Positions 1 to 7,679 are shown, numbered from the stretch's first letter. The stretch is DNA of 29,133 nt from Patescibacteria group bacterium UBA1400 (GCA_002305125.1 DBQG01000048.1:14858-43990), one strand, 5' to 3'. Made by a program: numbers and translations. Notes: generated from the letters alone by a model not told the origin.

Positions 1-179
1 AAAACCTGATTAACAGAAGAGCTGGGATAGCGGTTGCTAAGTTTAAAGCTTTTTTCCGATATTAATCTTTTTTCCTGTTTTTGTTCTAAAACTACTTTTC
101 CTACCCAAGGAGAAATAATCTCAGGTTTTAAAAAACCAAACCTAAAAAAAGCTAAAAAACCAATAATTAACTCAAGCAT
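1..179 (-). CDS. Unknown membrane-anchored protein, N-terminal part only (cut by left edge)
   Basis: The frame is open from an ATG at 179 to the window edge, giving 59 residues. The N-terminus is strongly hydrophobic (LELIIGFLAFFRFGFL), which suggests a signal anchor or first membrane helix. A charged stretch with LEQKQEKRLISEKSFK follows. A good promoter (TTGTTA, 17-base spacer, TATAAT) lies directly upstream at 195-223, which supports a real gene. I do not recognise the family, and the rest of the protein lies outside the window. Confidence 0.5.
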   Translation of the reverse strand, partial: MLELIIGFLAFFRFGFLKPEIISPWVGKVVLEQKQEKRLISEKSFKLSNRYPSSSVNQV

Positions 180-194
180 AAAATTTAGAAAAGC

Positions 195-223
195 ATTATA
201 ACTAAAAAATTATCTCTTAACAA
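195..223 (-). promoter_or_regulatory. Sigma70-type promoter for the left-edge gene
   Basis: On the minus strand, TTGTTA (218-223) and TATAAT (195-200) are separated by exactly 17 bases. The predicted start is about 188, leaving a leader of under 10 bases before the ATG at 179. Confidence 0.55.
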
Positions 224-694
224 TTAAAAAATAAAAATATCACATTTTTGAGGTTGACCAAGACCAGTAGTTTCCGGTAAATAACTTCTCACAACGGCTC
301 TACCTGAATCAACTGTTCCCAGATCAAAAACTCTGTCTCCTTTTATGCTTCCTAAAACCCCCATAACTACTTCTACAGGCACTCCCCTTTGCTCCAATGC
401 CTTAGCCAAACCATATCTTTGTGTGTCTGCATCTTGATTTTTTTCAGGAAAACGAGGGTTAGGAGACTCTTCCCTAAAATGCATCTGAACCTTTAGTCTG
501 CCGTTTAATTCCGGTTCAGGAATTTTTAAACCGGCAATAAAGGCTTCTTCTTCTCCACTCTCTCTTGCCGTTTCCAGCTGTTCTAATGGTTCTCCATATA
601 AAACATGGTGAACAGTCATGCCTGTTTGCATCCATCTTCTTTGTCTTTCGCTTTCAACAACAGTATCAGAAATTAATCTATATTTTTCAGTCAT
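224..694 (-). CDS. Hypothetical protein, 156 aa
   Basis: This is a soluble, charged protein with no signal peptide or membrane segment. The N-terminal third is rich in Glu and Arg; the middle has KVQMHFREESPNPRFPEKN; the end is GLGQPQKCDIFIF with a single Cys. It contains the short hydrophobic segment VPVEVVMGVLGSIKGDRVFDLG, which could be the core of a small alpha/beta domain. I do not recognise the family. It has its own promoter at 752-780 and a leader of about 50 bases, with only a weak AAGAAG upstream of the ATG. It may be lineage-specific. Confidence 0.7.
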   Translation of the reverse strand: MTEKYRLISDTVVESERQRRWMQTGMTVHHVLYGEPLEQLETARESGEEEAFIAGLKIPEPELNGRLKVQMHFREESPNPRFPEKNQDADTQRYGLAKALEQRGVPVEVVMGVLGSIKGDRVFDLGTVDSGRAVVRSYLPETTGLGQPQKCDIFIF

Positions 695-751
695 AAAAAA
701 CTTCTTTTTAAAGTAGTAATAAAAGGGGTTTAATAAAACTCCGAAGTTGCT

Positions 752-780
752 ATCTTACTATCAACCTAAGACTTGGTCAA
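752..780 (-). promoter_or_regulatory. Sigma70-type promoter for the 156-aa gene
   Basis: On the minus strand, TTGACC (775-780), a 17-base spacer and TAAGAT (752-757) lie in the gap between the 156-aa gene and the SIMPL gene. The predicted leader is about 50 bases. Confidence 0.55.
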
Positions 781-791
781 TGCATATTTGA

Positions 792-1580
792 TTATAATGT
801 TTCGTAGCTTAAAGTTACCTGTACTTGGATTTGGGAAGAACCCGGCTCTATCTGAGTTGGCTCTTCTACTGCATCAAGAGCCATTTTTTCTGCCTCTAAA
901 TAAATCGGCCTTAATCCTGGCAACTCAATGTTTTCATTAACATTTATAACCTTTCCCAACTTAATACCCGCCAGTTTTGCCAATTCTTCTGCTTTATTTT
1001 TTGCTTCTGCTACAGCATCTTCCCTGGCTTCTTTCCTTACCTCTTTTTCTTTTTCTGTGCTTAATCCAAAACTAATACCGCCGACTTGATTAGCCCCCTG
1101 AGAAGTAGCCGCATCAACAGCCTGGTTAAGCTTATCAAAATCTGTTAATTTGACCTGCAAAGTAGCATTAGCCATATAGCCGGTAATTTGCCTGCCTCCC
1201 CGATAATCATAATTAGGATTAACTGAATAGTTCACTGTTTTAATATCTTTTTTATCAATCCCCAAACTTTTTAAGGCTTGATTTATTTGATTAATTTTTG
1301 TATTCAATTTATTTTGAACATCCAGGACTGTTTGGCTTTCTTCAGTTACGCCTAAATTAACTCTGGCCTCATCAGGCACTGCTATGGCTTCTCCTGATCC
1401 AATCACATCAAAGCTGTTTTGTTTTTCCACGCTGGTTTGAGTGACAGAAATAGGCACTGGTCCTGATAGTTTAAAAAAGAAGCCTGCCACTAAAAAAGTA
1501 GTTAAAACCGAAGCAAAAATCGTCGCAAAAGGACCAGTTAAAACTCTTTCCCAAATTGACTGTTTAGTATTAGTTTCCAT
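792..1580 (-). CDS. SIMPL (DUF541) domain protein, membrane-anchored
   Basis: This 262-aa protein has one N-terminal membrane helix (about residues 17-37, FATIFASVLTTFLVAGFFF) followed by an extracytoplasmic SIMPL domain. Recognisable family features are the start DVIGSGEAIAVPDEARVNLGV, the helix with QNKLNTKINQINQALKSLGI, the KTVNYSVNPNYDY strand and the later EDAVAEAKNKAEELAKLAGIKLGKV segment. SIMPL proteins form ring-like oligomers in some bacteria, but their role is poorly defined. A clear Shine-Dalgarno (AAGGAGG) precedes the ATG. The gene follows the 227-codon frame by 14 bases, so the two are probably co-transcribed and both face the outside of the cell. Confidence 0.9.
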   Translation of the reverse strand: METNTKQSIWERVLTGPFATIFASVLTTFLVAGFFFKLSGPVPISVTQTSVEKQNSFDVIGSGEAIAVPDEARVNLGVTEESQTVLDVQNKLNTKINQINQALKSLGIDKKDIKTVNYSVNPNYDYRGGRQITGYMANATLQVKLTDFDKLNQAVDAATSQGANQVGGISFGLSTEKEKEVRKEAREDAVAEAKNKAEELAKLAGIKLGKVINVNENIELPGLRPIYLEAEKMALDAVEEPTQIEPGSSQIQVQVTLSYETL

Positions 1581-1594
1581 AAAATGCCTCCTTA

Positions 1595-2245
1595 TTATTC
1601 AATAACTTCTACAGGTTCAACAATATCTGCCTGAGAGGTATCAAATCCTTCAAGCCAGTTAGAAAAATCTTCCTCTGTTTCTCCCTCTAAAGGGGTAAGT
1701 TTAAAAGAATCTATAATACTGTCTGCCACCTCCCGCCAGTAATCTTCTTCCTGTGCATCTATTTCAATGGTATATATTACCTGATCCCAATCAATAAAGG
1801 CCACTAGTTCCTTTCCCTCCCCTAAGGCAACCTTCTTTGCTGACATTGAAGCCACCTGAGTATCTAAACTTAAACCTTCAGAAGCTTGACTGTCTTCTTT
1901 GGCCCAAGTTTCAATATCTGGGTATTTGCTATCAGAGCACAAAATAGTAATCTTACCCTTTTTACTGGGATTGGTTAACTCCAAATGAGCATAAAAAGAC
2001 TCTTCTTCAGGAAAATCATCTAAAACTGCTTCCTCAGGATATAAAAAGGTAAAGCCGGCTGGATCCTCCCACCAGACAAGTTTTAAATCAAGTTTTTTCT
2101 CTTGTTTTTGATTATCGGAAATGGGATTTATTAAAGAAGTGGAAGTAGCTAAAAAAGGAAGTTTATCTTTAAAGAAAAAGAGTCCTGATCCCAAACCTGC
2201 AAAGGCCAATATTAATAAACCTAAGACTAACTTCTTTCTTTCCAT
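1595..2245 (-). CDS. Anchored extracytoplasmic protein, possible PsbP/Mog1-like fold
   Basis: From the ATG at 2245 this is 216 aa. An upstream in-frame TTG at 2278 would add 11 residues, but a TATACT box lies six bases before the ATG, so the short, leaderless start is preferred. Residues 5-25 (LVLGLLILAFAGLGSGLFFF) form a membrane anchor. The exported part begins LKLVWWEDPAGFTFLYPEEA and contains KELVAFIDWDQVIYTIEI, a pattern like PsbP/Mog1-type beta sheets in which 'GF.F.YP' opens the domain. The C-terminus is very acidic (EGETEEDF). The family assignment is tentative; the membrane anchoring is clear. The SIMPL gene lies just downstream. Confidence 0.75.
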   Translation of the reverse strand: MERKKLVLGLLILAFAGLGSGLFFFKDKLPFLATSTSLINPISDNQKQEKKLDLKLVWWEDPAGFTFLYPEEAVLDDFPEEESFYAHLELTNPSKKGKITILCSDSKYPDIETWAKEDSQASEGLSLDTQVASMSAKKVALGEGKELVAFIDWDQVIYTIEIDAQEEDYWREVADSIIDSFKLTPLEGETEEDFSNWLEGFDTSQADIVEPVEVIE

Positions 2246-2251
2246 AAAAAA

Positions 2252-2257
2252 AGTATA
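2252..2257 (-). promoter_or_regulatory. -10 box of a leaderless promoter (anchored protein)
   Basis: TATACT on the minus strand is separated from the ATG at 2245 by six bases (all T in the sense strand), so transcription should begin at or next to the start codon. A TTGAAA-like -35 is present with a short spacer. Confidence 0.5.
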
Positions 2258-2285
2258 GCACTTTTTTTCAGTTTTCAAAAACTTA

Positions 2286-2294
2286 TGCTATGAT
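2286..2294 (+). promoter_or_regulatory. Extended -10 box (TGC-TATGAT), leaderless
   Basis: TGCTATGAT ends six bases before the ATG at 2301. It is divergent from the 2252-2257 box; the two promoters share a 55-base intergenic region. Confidence 0.55.
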
Positions 2295-2300
2295 AAAAGC

Positions 2301-2720
2301 ATGAGAAAAATTATCTTTCTTGCTGTTATATTTTTTTCAGTCCTACTCCTAATTCCTCCTATGAGTTTGGCAGCTAAAAAAAGGTCAAGAAAAGTTTCTC
2401 AGGTATTTTCTTATGTTCCTAAAGGTGTCCAAAGCAGGGTTAAATTTAGAGCTGACAGGCTGGGAGTTTTAATTAATTTCTCCAACTTTGATAACTTAGA
2501 GTCTGGCAGTTATGAACTTGTTTATGATTCAAATGGGGTTACCCAGGCTGCCGGAGGCTCTATTATTTTAGGTGATACCAGTACTAAAGAGATTCTTTTT
2601 GCCACTTGCTCAGGAGGAGTTTGCCATTTTCATGATAATATTACCAATGCCAGGCTTTCTATTACCTCCAGACTTAAAGATGGTAGTACGGTTCTCAAGC
2701 CTTATAGATTAAAGGTTTGA
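2301..2720 (+). CDS. Small exported protein, 139 aa
   Basis: A signal peptide is clear: MRKIIFLAVIFFSVLLLIPPMSLA with likely cleavage after SLA. The mature part is basic at first (AAKKRSRKVSQ), then has a compact beta-rich pattern (GVLINFSNFDNLESGSYELVY, AAGGSIILG, LSITSRLKDGSTVLKPYRLKV). A CSGGVCHFH motif near residues 103-111 could form a disulfide or bind a metal. The pattern resembles small exported Ig-like proteins that I associate with CPR genomes, but I cannot name the family. The gene ends with TGA and overlaps the convergent receiver gene by 12 bases. Confidence 0.8.
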   Translation: MRKIIFLAVIFFSVLLLIPPMSLAAKKRSRKVSQVFSYVPKGVQSRVKFRADRLGVLINFSNFDNLESGSYELVYDSNGVTQAAGGSIILGDTSTKEILFATCSGGVCHFHDNITNARLSITSRLKDGSTVLKPYRLKV

Positions 2721-3110
2721 TTGTCTAAAACCTTGTAAAAGTCCTGTTTCAACCGCAGCCCTTAAATCTCTCAAGCTAGGAGGTTTTCTTAAATAAAAAA
2801 CACCCTCTAACGCTTCTAATACAGAAGGTTCTACTCTATAACTGGTAAGAAGAATGACCGGAATATTGGCAAGTCCTTCAGCTTTCCTCAATTCATCAAT
2901 CAGATCCGTTCCGTTCATACCGGGCATTTCAAAATCAGTAATAATTAATCCTGGTGGATCTTCTAAATTGCCTATTAATCCCTCCAAAGCCTCTTCTCCT
3001 GAACCCGCTCCCTCAGTTTGATAACCAACTGCCTGTAAACTGTCAGCTACTATTCCCTGCATTTCAGGATCATCATCGACAATTAATATTCTTCCTTTTG
3101 TTTCGGTCAT
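2709..3110 (-). CDS. Single-domain response regulator (receiver only)
   Basis: This 133-aa protein is a complete CheY-like receiver domain. It has the acidic cluster VDDDP (Asp12-14), the phosphoacceptor Asp59 in IITDFEMPGMNG, the switch Thr89 in LLTS and the conserved Lys109 in LRKPP. No output domain follows. It must therefore act by protein contact or as a phosphate relay. It lies 30 bases downstream of the 521-aa PWW protein, and a second receiver lies upstream of that gene, so the three probably form one signalling unit. No classical histidine kinase is in the window. A TAGAAT box nine bases before the ATG (3120-3125) suggests it can also be transcribed alone. Confidence 0.93.
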   Translation of the reverse strand: MTETKGRILIVDDDPEMQGIVADSLQAVGYQTEGAGSGEEALEGLIGNLEDPPGLIITDFEMPGMNGTDLIDELRKAEGLANIPVILLTSYRVEPSVLEALEGVFYLRKPPSLRDLRAAVETGLLQGFRQSNL

Positions 3111-3119
3111 AATTACTAT

Positions 3120-3125
3120 ATTCTA
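3120..3125 (-). promoter_or_regulatory. Candidate -10 box (TAGAAT), leaderless
   Basis: TAGAAT lies nine bases before the ATG at 3110. There is no TGn extension, so this is weaker than the other leaderless candidates. Confidence 0.35.
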
Positions 3126-3140
3126 ACCCTGCCAAAGCCT

Positions 3141-4706
3141 TTATTCAAGGCTGATAATCTGTTCTGAAGTATATCTTCTTAACTCTAACCTGTTGCCGCT
3201 TGCCACTTCCTCTAGGTTCTCCAAAACTGTCCTCATTCCTGCTACTTGTTTTTCTAAAGTCTGCCTTCTTTCTACATTTATATCAGCTTTAATTGGTCCT
3301 TGCACCTCATCTTCAAGCCTTTCAAAAAAAGGCTTTAAATCGGCTCCCATCTGTTTTGCCAAATCTCTTATTTGCATCTCCATGGGAACATCTGTATTAA
3401 GCTGTTCAAGTTTACTTTGCCATTCTTCTTTAGAAAATGTCCTAACTACTTCTAGTCTCTCTTCTTCCTGATGAACCTTTATTTGCTTAAAAAAATCAGT
3501 CAGTACTGCCCGAACCCTTGCTACTTCCTCTTGTTTTTCTACTTGATCTTTAGATAATTGAAAAAGGTTACCCTCAACTACTTGCAATCTATTTCCCAAC
3601 AAATGCATTAAACCTGGAACCAGCATCCCTCTTGCTGTTCCTATAGCTGGTAAAAACCTTTTTAAAACTTCTTCTTCCTCATTGCTTTTAATAAACCCCA
3701 GAAGTTGCTTATCCCTACTTAGAACAGGCACAACTCTTTCCTCATAAGAATCAGGAGTATATTCATAGGGAAAAAGCTCAACTACTTGCCACCAGGGCAT
3801 ACGGTAAAGTTCTTCCAATCTTACCTCAACAGCTTCCGCCCCCTCTCCTTGTTTACCATTTAGTTCTATTAACTGAGGAGGCTCTCCTTGACCCAAATAA
3901 AGGTGCTGAGCAAGATCTCTTTTAGCTACCCTTATAGCTTCCGGATTAACTCCTATCTCTTTTAAGATTCTGGAAACTGAAGCAAGTTTTTTTAAACTTT
4001 GTTGAAAAATACTATTTTCAGGCATTAGGGTAAAACCATCCATAATAAAAGCAGCTAAGCCTGTCTGCCTTAAATCTCCACTTAATTTCGTTGCCAACTC
4101 TGCCAAGGTCTTTGACATGTCAGCAGACTGCCTGCTTAATTCTGCAAATCTTTCCCTTAAACTGTCCAGATCCCTACCTTCTCCTGAAAAAAACTGAAGG
4201 GTTTGCTGTTCATCTCCTAGCTCTGCTTGAAGCTTTACATACTGATCCTCAAGCACTACAGGCGGCTCTTTTTCCAGTTTAAAAGGTTTGGGCTTTAAAC
4301 GTGCCAAAATAGTTTTTTCCAACTCCTGCTGTTTAGCTTCAAAACGCGCTCTTTCATCTGCCACCTCCGAACCATCTAAAACCATATATAAATTTGCAAA
4401 GTTTGGACCCATGGCATCTTTTAAACCGCTGCTCAACATCTCTTCGGCTGAATTAATTTCTGTTACAAGATCGGTTAAAAAACTAAACTCTTCATCTTCA
4501 AAACCCGGTCTTACTGCCAACTGAGCTACCGCTTCTCCCTTTTCAGTAGTAATAACAATAGTTTCTTCTTCACTTTCAGGCTGATAATCATAAGGAAGAA
4601 CTTTAAAAATATACCACCAGGGAATAGAGGAAAAAGCTTCTAATCTTGCTTCGTTGGGCAATCTATGCTCAGGAAGAAAAGGTCTTTCGTTATCTTTCTC
4701 TGCCAT
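3141..4706 (-). CDS. Duplicated 'PWW' protein, 521 aa, between two receivers
   Basis: I do not recognise this family. The sequence is soluble, acidic and helix-rich, and contains an internal duplication about 275 residues apart. Each copy has R-L-E, then PWW (29-31 and 304-306), then PY(D/E)Y-x-P-(E/D)-S-x-E-E (38-48 and 313-323), and about 45-50 residues later a helical motif. In copy 2 that motif is GLMHLLGNRLQVV, with His368 in a context like a histidine-kinase dimerisation helix (H-x-x-x-N). In copy 1 it is GLKDAMGPNFANL, with Asp97 at the matching place. No ATP-binding (N, G1, G2 box) motifs are visible. The two flanking receiver genes suggest a phosphotransfer or scaffold role; this is inference. 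The start is set by TGTTAAAAT six bases upstream of the ATG. Confidence 0.8.
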   Translation of the reverse strand: MAEKDNERPFLPEHRLPNEARLEAFSSIPWWYIFKVLPYDYQPESEEETIVITTEKGEAVAQLAVRPGFEDEEFSFLTDLVTEINSAEEMLSSGLKDAMGPNFANLYMVLDGSEVADERARFEAKQQELEKTILARLKPKPFKLEKEPPVVLEDQYVKLQAELGDEQQTLQFFSGEGRDLDSLRERFAELSRQSADMSKTLAELATKLSGDLRQTGLAAFIMDGFTLMPENSIFQQSLKKLASVSRILKEIGVNPEAIRVAKRDLAQHLYLGQGEPPQLIELNGKQGEGAEAVEVRLEELYRMPWWQVVELFPYEYTPDSYEERVVPVLSRDKQLLGFIKSNEEEEVLKRFLPAIGTARGMLVPGLMHLLGNRLQVVEGNLFQLSKDQVEKQEEVARVRAVLTDFFKQIKVHQEEERLEVVRTFSKEEWQSKLEQLNTDVPMEMQIRDLAKQMGADLKPFFERLEDEVQGPIKADINVERRQTLEKQVAGMRTVLENLEEVASGNRLELRRYTSEQIISLE

Positions 4707-4712
4707 AAAACT

Positions 4713-4721
4713 ATTTTAACA
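4713..4721 (-). promoter_or_regulatory. Extended -10 box (TGT-TAAAAT), leaderless
   Basis: TGTTAAAAT ends six bases before the ATG at 4706, which predicts a leaderless transcript for the PWW gene within the receiver cluster. Confidence 0.55.
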
Positions 4722-4755
4722 AGAAAAATAGGTGTTTTAAAATAGAGTTAAAATT

Positions 4756-5157
4756 TTATACTAAGCCCAAACCCAAAAGATTTCTGGACAACTTAATCAA
4801 TGCTATAGGGTCAAAAGGTTTAGATAATACCTGATCCGGAGGAACACCCCAAGCTTCCAGCTGTTCCATTAACTGATCTGTATGAGCGCTTACTACAATT
4901 ACCGGAGTCTCACCGTGACCGTTGGCTCTCATTGCCTCAATTAAAGCTTGTCCGTTCATTTTAGGCATACGCAAATCTGTTATTACTAAATCTACTGGTC
5001 CCTGCTCCCTTTCTTGTAATCTGTCCCATGCTTCCTGACCATTACGGGTACCTATTACCCCACACCCATCACCAATACCAAATCTTAAACAGTCTCCAAT
5101 AAGTTTATGAATAAAAGGATCATCTTCAGCAAAAAGAATTGTTGGCCTTTCTGTCAT
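4756..5157 (-). CDS. Single-domain response regulator (receiver only)
   Basis: This 133-aa CheY-like receiver has the acidic triad AEDDP (Glu11, Asp12, Asp13), phosphoacceptor Asp61 in VITDLRMPKMNG, the switch Ser90 in VVSAH and Lys113 in LSKPF. There is no output domain. It is upstream of the PWW gene on the same strand (49-base gap) and differs enough from the receiver at 2709-3110 that the two are unlikely to be a recent duplication. Unlike the neighbouring genes it has a strong Shine-Dalgarno (GAGGAG) and a longer leader, so its translation is initiated differently. Confidence 0.93.
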   Translation of the reverse strand: MTERPTILFAEDDPFIHKLIGDCLRFGIGDGCGVIGTRNGQEAWDRLQEREQGPVDLVITDLRMPKMNGQALIEAMRANGHGETPVIVVSAHTDQLMEQLEAWGVPPDQVLSKPFDPIALIKLSRNLLGLGLV

Positions 5158-5191
5158 ATTTTTCTCCTCATAAGTATTAAATATATAGTGC

Positions 5192-5207
5192 TAACCTATT
5201 AAGGTTA
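5192..5207. promoter_or_regulatory. Palindrome between divergent receiver gene and tgt
   Basis: TAACCT-ATTA-AGGTTA is an inverted repeat with 6-base arms. On the minus strand the right arm overlaps a TTAACC that sits 17 bases from a TATATT (possible -35/-10 of the receiver gene). It could be an operator; no regulator can be named. Confidence 0.3.
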
Positions 5208-5258
5208 ACTATTATCGTTTATTAAAGTCAATAGGAAGATACACTTTTTACTTATTTT

Positions 5259-5267
5259 TGTTATCAT
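5259..5267 (+). promoter_or_regulatory. Extended -10 box (TGT-TATCAT) for tgt, leaderless
   Basis: TGTTATCAT ends seven bases before the ATG at 5275. No Shine-Dalgarno is present between them. Confidence 0.45.
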
Positions 5268-5274
5268 ACTAGTA

Positions 5275-6369
5275 ATGAAAAAAGTGTTTACGGTTACCAG
5301 CGAGGATAAAACTACCAGAGCAAGAACTGGTCAAATTACTACGGCTCAGGGGCCGGTTTTAACACCTGCTTTTGTCCCTGACGCTACCTTGGGCGTAGTT
5401 AAACACCTTTCCTCTTTAGAGCTTAAAACCATGGGTTTACAGATGTTACTTGGCAATATTTATCATTTATGGCTACGTCCGGGAGTTCCTGTGGTTAAGA
5501 AAATGGGCGGATTGCATCAGTTTATGGACTGGCATGGTCCCATTATTACTGACAGCGGCGGTTTTCAGGTTTTATCCCTTGTTTATAAAAATAAAATGGG
5601 TAAAGTTTTGGCAAATGGCATTAAATTTAAGGATCATTTAACAGGAACTCTTCATTTTTTAACTCCGGAAAAATCAATTGACATGCAGCTTGGTGTTGGT
5701 TCTGATATTTTAATGGTTTTAGACTATCCTGTTTTGGAAAACTCCAACCTTAAAGACAATAAACAATCTGTAAAACTAACCACTGCCTGGGCTAAGGAGA
5801 GCAAAAATTATTTTGATAAACATAGCCGCAAAGACCAAATCCTTATGGCCATTATTCAGGGGGCCGGAAATATGCCTTTGCGCAAACAAAGCTTTGAAGA
5901 ACTGGAAAAAGTCGGACCTTTTCCTGGTTACGGCTTTGGCGGACCACCTTTAAATGAAAAAATTCTGGCTTATACTGCCTCGCTTATTCCTCAAGACAGA
6001 ATCCGCTATGTAATGGGCGGAGGTACGCCCAGAGATATTATTAAAGCTGTTGCTATGGGCTGGGATTTGTTTGATTGTGTAATCCCCACCCGCAATGCCA
6101 GACACGGACTTTTATATACTTTTAAAGGCGAAGTAAGAATCTCTCAAACCAAATACAAACTGGATAAAAAGCCCATTGAGGCAGATTGTCCCTGTTTGGC
6201 CTGCCAAACTTATACCAAAGCTTATTTAAGGCATCTTTTTAAGGCCAAGGAACCGCTGGCCCTAAGGCTTTTCTCTCTTCATAACTTAACTTTTTATATG
6301 AGGTTCATGAAAAGGATAAGAAAAAGTATTGAAACGGAGAGGTTTTCTGCTCTTTTAAAAAACTATTAG
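5275..6369 (+). CDS. tgt: tRNA-guanine transglycosylase (bacterial type)
   Basis: This enzyme exchanges guanine-34 of GUN-anticodon tRNAs for a queuosine precursor. Length (364 aa) matches bacterial Tgt. Visible motifs are TDSGGFQ (Asp93, general base), Asp150, IIQGAG (Gln195), the nucleophile Asp267 in LFDCVIPTRNARHG, and the zinc site C305-x-C307-x2-C310 with His336. The substrate pocket departs from the usual pattern: the family's DECTPYP reads DYPVLEN, and GGLAVGE reads GGPPLNE. This may mean it takes a different base (for example salvaged queuine) rather than preQ1. No queuosine synthesis gene is present in the window. It overlaps the convergent hexokinase gene by four bases. Confidence 0.95.
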   Translation: MKKVFTVTSEDKTTRARTGQITTAQGPVLTPAFVPDATLGVVKHLSSLELKTMGLQMLLGNIYHLWLRPGVPVVKKMGGLHQFMDWHGPIITDSGGFQVLSLVYKNKMGKVLANGIKFKDHLTGTLHFLTPEKSIDMQLGVGSDILMVLDYPVLENSNLKDNKQSVKLTTAWAKESKNYFDKHSRKDQILMAIIQGAGNMPLRKQSFEELEKVGPFPGYGFGGPPLNEKILAYTASLIPQDRIRYVMGGGTPRDIIKAVAMGWDLFDCVIPTRNARHGLLYTFKGEVRISQTKYKLDKKPIEADCPCLACQTYTKAYLRHLFKAKEPLALRLFSLHNLTFYMRFMKRIRKSIETERFSALLKNY

Positions 6370-7643
6370 TCTTTTACATAATCTAAAGAGACTCTGGCTG
6401 CCCCTAAAAGACCTAGCCTTTTATTTTTACCCGTAAACTTAAACATCTTTCCTGGGCTTTCACCAGGTTCAAGCTGAACAAGAGCATATTTAAGTTCTTT
6501 TAAATAACCAGGAGTTTTCCAAAAATAAGAACCCTCAACCGGAACAACCAGCTGATCTTCACCAATAACTCTTTTGGCTCCGGAAAGAAAGCAGGCCAGC
6601 ATTTGCGCCGACCTTTTTACCAGTCTTTTAGTTAGTTCTGTTAAAAACTTTTTTTCTTCTGCCTCAAGCAGGCAACCAAAAACCATTTCTACTTTATCCC
6701 AATCTTCAGTTAAAATTAAGCTTGCTGCTGAAGCGTCCAAAGCTTCTATATTTCTGGCTAAAGCAGTTCTTAAATAATTTTTTTCACAGCCTCTTTTAAT
6801 AAAGGTTTTCAGCTGACCGCCAACGCCAAAACCGGAAATCTGTTTTTCTGACAAATACTGTCCGTAATTAGCTGTTTGGTAATCAAACCAGTTTAAAAGT
6901 TCACTTACAGGCAAATCCTCAGCATAAAAGTTGCCTGCTTCCATATTTCGTACCATATTTTCAATCATTATGGCCAAGTTAAAACCAGTAGCCACAACCC
7001 CCCCTATTCTAGCCTCTCTTTCTGCAAATAAAACTGCTACCGTATCATTCATGGTTACAAGAGGCAAACTGTCCAAGCCAGCATCTTCAAATCTTGATTT
7101 CAAAGCTTTAACAAGCTGATCTCCCACCAAACCTGAAGCTTTAAGCCCGTGAATACACCAGTCTTTAGTAAGCCTGTCCTCTGCCCTTATATCCACCCCA
7201 TTCTCTGTTACCTGAGCCTCTCCTGGAAAAGAAAAAATAAAACCAATGCTGTTAATGTCTTTTACTTCCTGTTCTTTGATATGAGCGGCGATAAAGCTAA
7301 AAAAGTCTTCCGCCTGCCATTGTCTTTGGCTGCCAAAATTAACCTCTCTGGCTTCCTTATTTTCGGCTACAAGCTCACCGTTTTTAACTTGATAGTTGGC
7401 AATTTTTAACCCCGTTCCTCCCGCATCAATAATTAAAGCTCTTTCCCCTTCTTTAAGCTCTCTTTCCAGTCTGCCTAAATTTGTCGGGATCATTTGCAAA
7501 CTGCTGTCGGGCAGCTCCAGTTGAATCTGAAAACTGTTTCTTAAGTTTTCCATTTCTTCTGACAAAAGAGGTCTTGCCCCTAAAAAATCCAAATAGCCTG
7601 CTAGGGCTTCTGATAAAGGAATTGGTTTTAATTGTTCACTCAT
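6366..7643 (-). CDS. Hexokinase-family sugar kinase (eukaryotic-type)
   Basis: The fold is that of the large eukaryotic-type hexokinase family rather than the bacterial glucokinase/ROK families. In order it has phosphate-1 IDAGGTGLKIA (about residues 71-81), FIFSFPGEA and DRLTKDW (like hexokinase FSFP and WTKGF), VTMNDTVAVL with the catalytic Asp200, the ATGFN loop, NMEAGNF (like NTEWGAF) and GFGVGGQLK. The likely substrate is a hexose, but specificity cannot be read. A TTG at 7706 would add 21 residues; the ATG at 7643 (425 aa) is preferred because a TGATAAAAT promoter box lies between. A hairpin sits in the short leader. Confidence 0.85.
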   Translation of the reverse strand: MSEQLKPIPLSEALAGYLDFLGARPLLSEEMENLRNSFQIQLELPDSSLQMIPTNLGRLERELKEGERALIIDAGGTGLKIANYQVKNGELVAENKEAREVNFGSQRQWQAEDFFSFIAAHIKEQEVKDINSIGFIFSFPGEAQVTENGVDIRAEDRLTKDWCIHGLKASGLVGDQLVKALKSRFEDAGLDSLPLVTMNDTVAVLFAEREARIGGVVATGFNLAIMIENMVRNMEAGNFYAEDLPVSELLNWFDYQTANYGQYLSEKQISGFGVGGQLKTFIKRGCEKNYLRTALARNIEALDASAASLILTEDWDKVEMVFGCLLEAEEKKFLTELTKRLVKRSAQMLACFLSGAKRVIGEDQLVVPVEGSYFWKTPGYLKELKYALVQLEPGESPGKMFKFTGKNKRLGLLGAARVSLDYVKD

Positions 7644-7662
7644 TTTTAACTTTAATAAAAGT

Positions 7663-7679
7663 CCTGTAACTAATACAGG
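7663..7679 (-). promoter_or_regulatory. Inverted repeat in the 5' leader of the hexokinase gene
   Basis: CCTGTA and TACAGG (6-base arms, 5-base loop) lie just downstream of the predicted transcription start (about 7680). The element could be an operator or a 5' mRNA hairpin. There is no T-run, so it is not a terminator. Confidence 0.4.

Noticed and set aside
3193..4524. Open frames on the + strand opposite the PWW gene
   Set aside because: They have no ribosome-binding sites, no family signal and low-complexity Ser/Lys-rich composition expected of antisense reading.
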